From: Candidatus Omnitrophota bacterium
GTDB lineage: Bacteria > Omnitrophota > Gorgyraeia > Gygaellales > Profunditerraquicolaceae
Direction of reading: 5' to 3'
NCBI GenBank assembly: GCA_016931435.1
Contig: JAFGET010000026.1
Location: 1-12,317, forward strand
DNA: 12,317 nucleotides
Positions 12,314 through 12,317 of this stretch are shown in pieces. A program made the position numbers and the translations under genes. Every line of letters begins with the position of its first letter. Within the stretch, counting starts at the first letter, position 1. Under the pieces are notes generated by a model that saw only the letters and a list, made by a program, of their open reading frames with translations, was not told where the DNA came from and made no database searches.

Positions 12314-12317
12314 CATA

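Overview
The window is a gene-dense bacterial segment in which every protein gene and the one RNA gene lie on the minus strand, so transcription runs from high to low coordinates. The gene set suggests an uncultured, probably anaerobic bacterium: a homoserine-kinase-like phosphoglycerate-mutase homologue instead of ThrB, an archaeal-type thymidylate synthase homologue, two small PilZ proteins, and 7-bp simple-repeat arrays. From general resemblance I would guess an Omnitrophota-like lineage. That is a weak inference, because no taxonomic marker is present.

Layout in order of transcription. (1) 12317-12146 has no gene. It holds hairpins, a possible tRNA 3'-end remnant, and an inverted array of 7-bp repeats that ends against the next start codon. 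(2) A short cluster of thymidylate synthase-like gene, PilZ gene and gpsA (12145-9948). (3) An intergenic stretch (9947-9599) with tRNA-Pro(GGG) and a second 19-bp copy of that tRNA's 3' end 116 bp downstream. (4) A tightly packed nine-gene run: PilZ, hom, thrC, coaB-like, apgM-like (probable homoserine kinase), cstA-like, lysC, cimA and valS (valS is cut by the window edge). Four junctions are 4-bp ATGA overlaps, one is a 1-bp overlap and one is a 4-bp gap. This strongly suggests one translationally coupled operon.

The nine-gene run is built around aspartate-family and branched-chain amino acids. LysC phosphorylates aspartate, Hom makes homoserine, the phosphoglycerate-mutase-like protein probably phosphorylates it, and ThrC makes threonine. 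Aspartate-semialdehyde dehydrogenase is the one step with no gene here. CimA opens the threonine-independent route from pyruvate to 2-oxobutyrate and isoleucine, the CstA-like carrier may bring in pyruvate or peptides, and ValS uses valine for translation. LysC and Hom carry ACT domains and CimA a LeuA-type regulatory domain, so control is probably by end-product feedback. No T-box or other riboswitch was found.

Points most worth a second look: the probable non-orthologous homoserine kinase; a near-perfect internal Shine-Dalgarno and ATG in lysC that would yield a separate regulatory beta subunit; a 7-bp repeat array inside the first codons of thrC; the inverted 7-bp array before the thymidylate synthase-like gene; the duplicated tRNA-Pro 3' end; and PilZ proteins coupled to metabolic genes.
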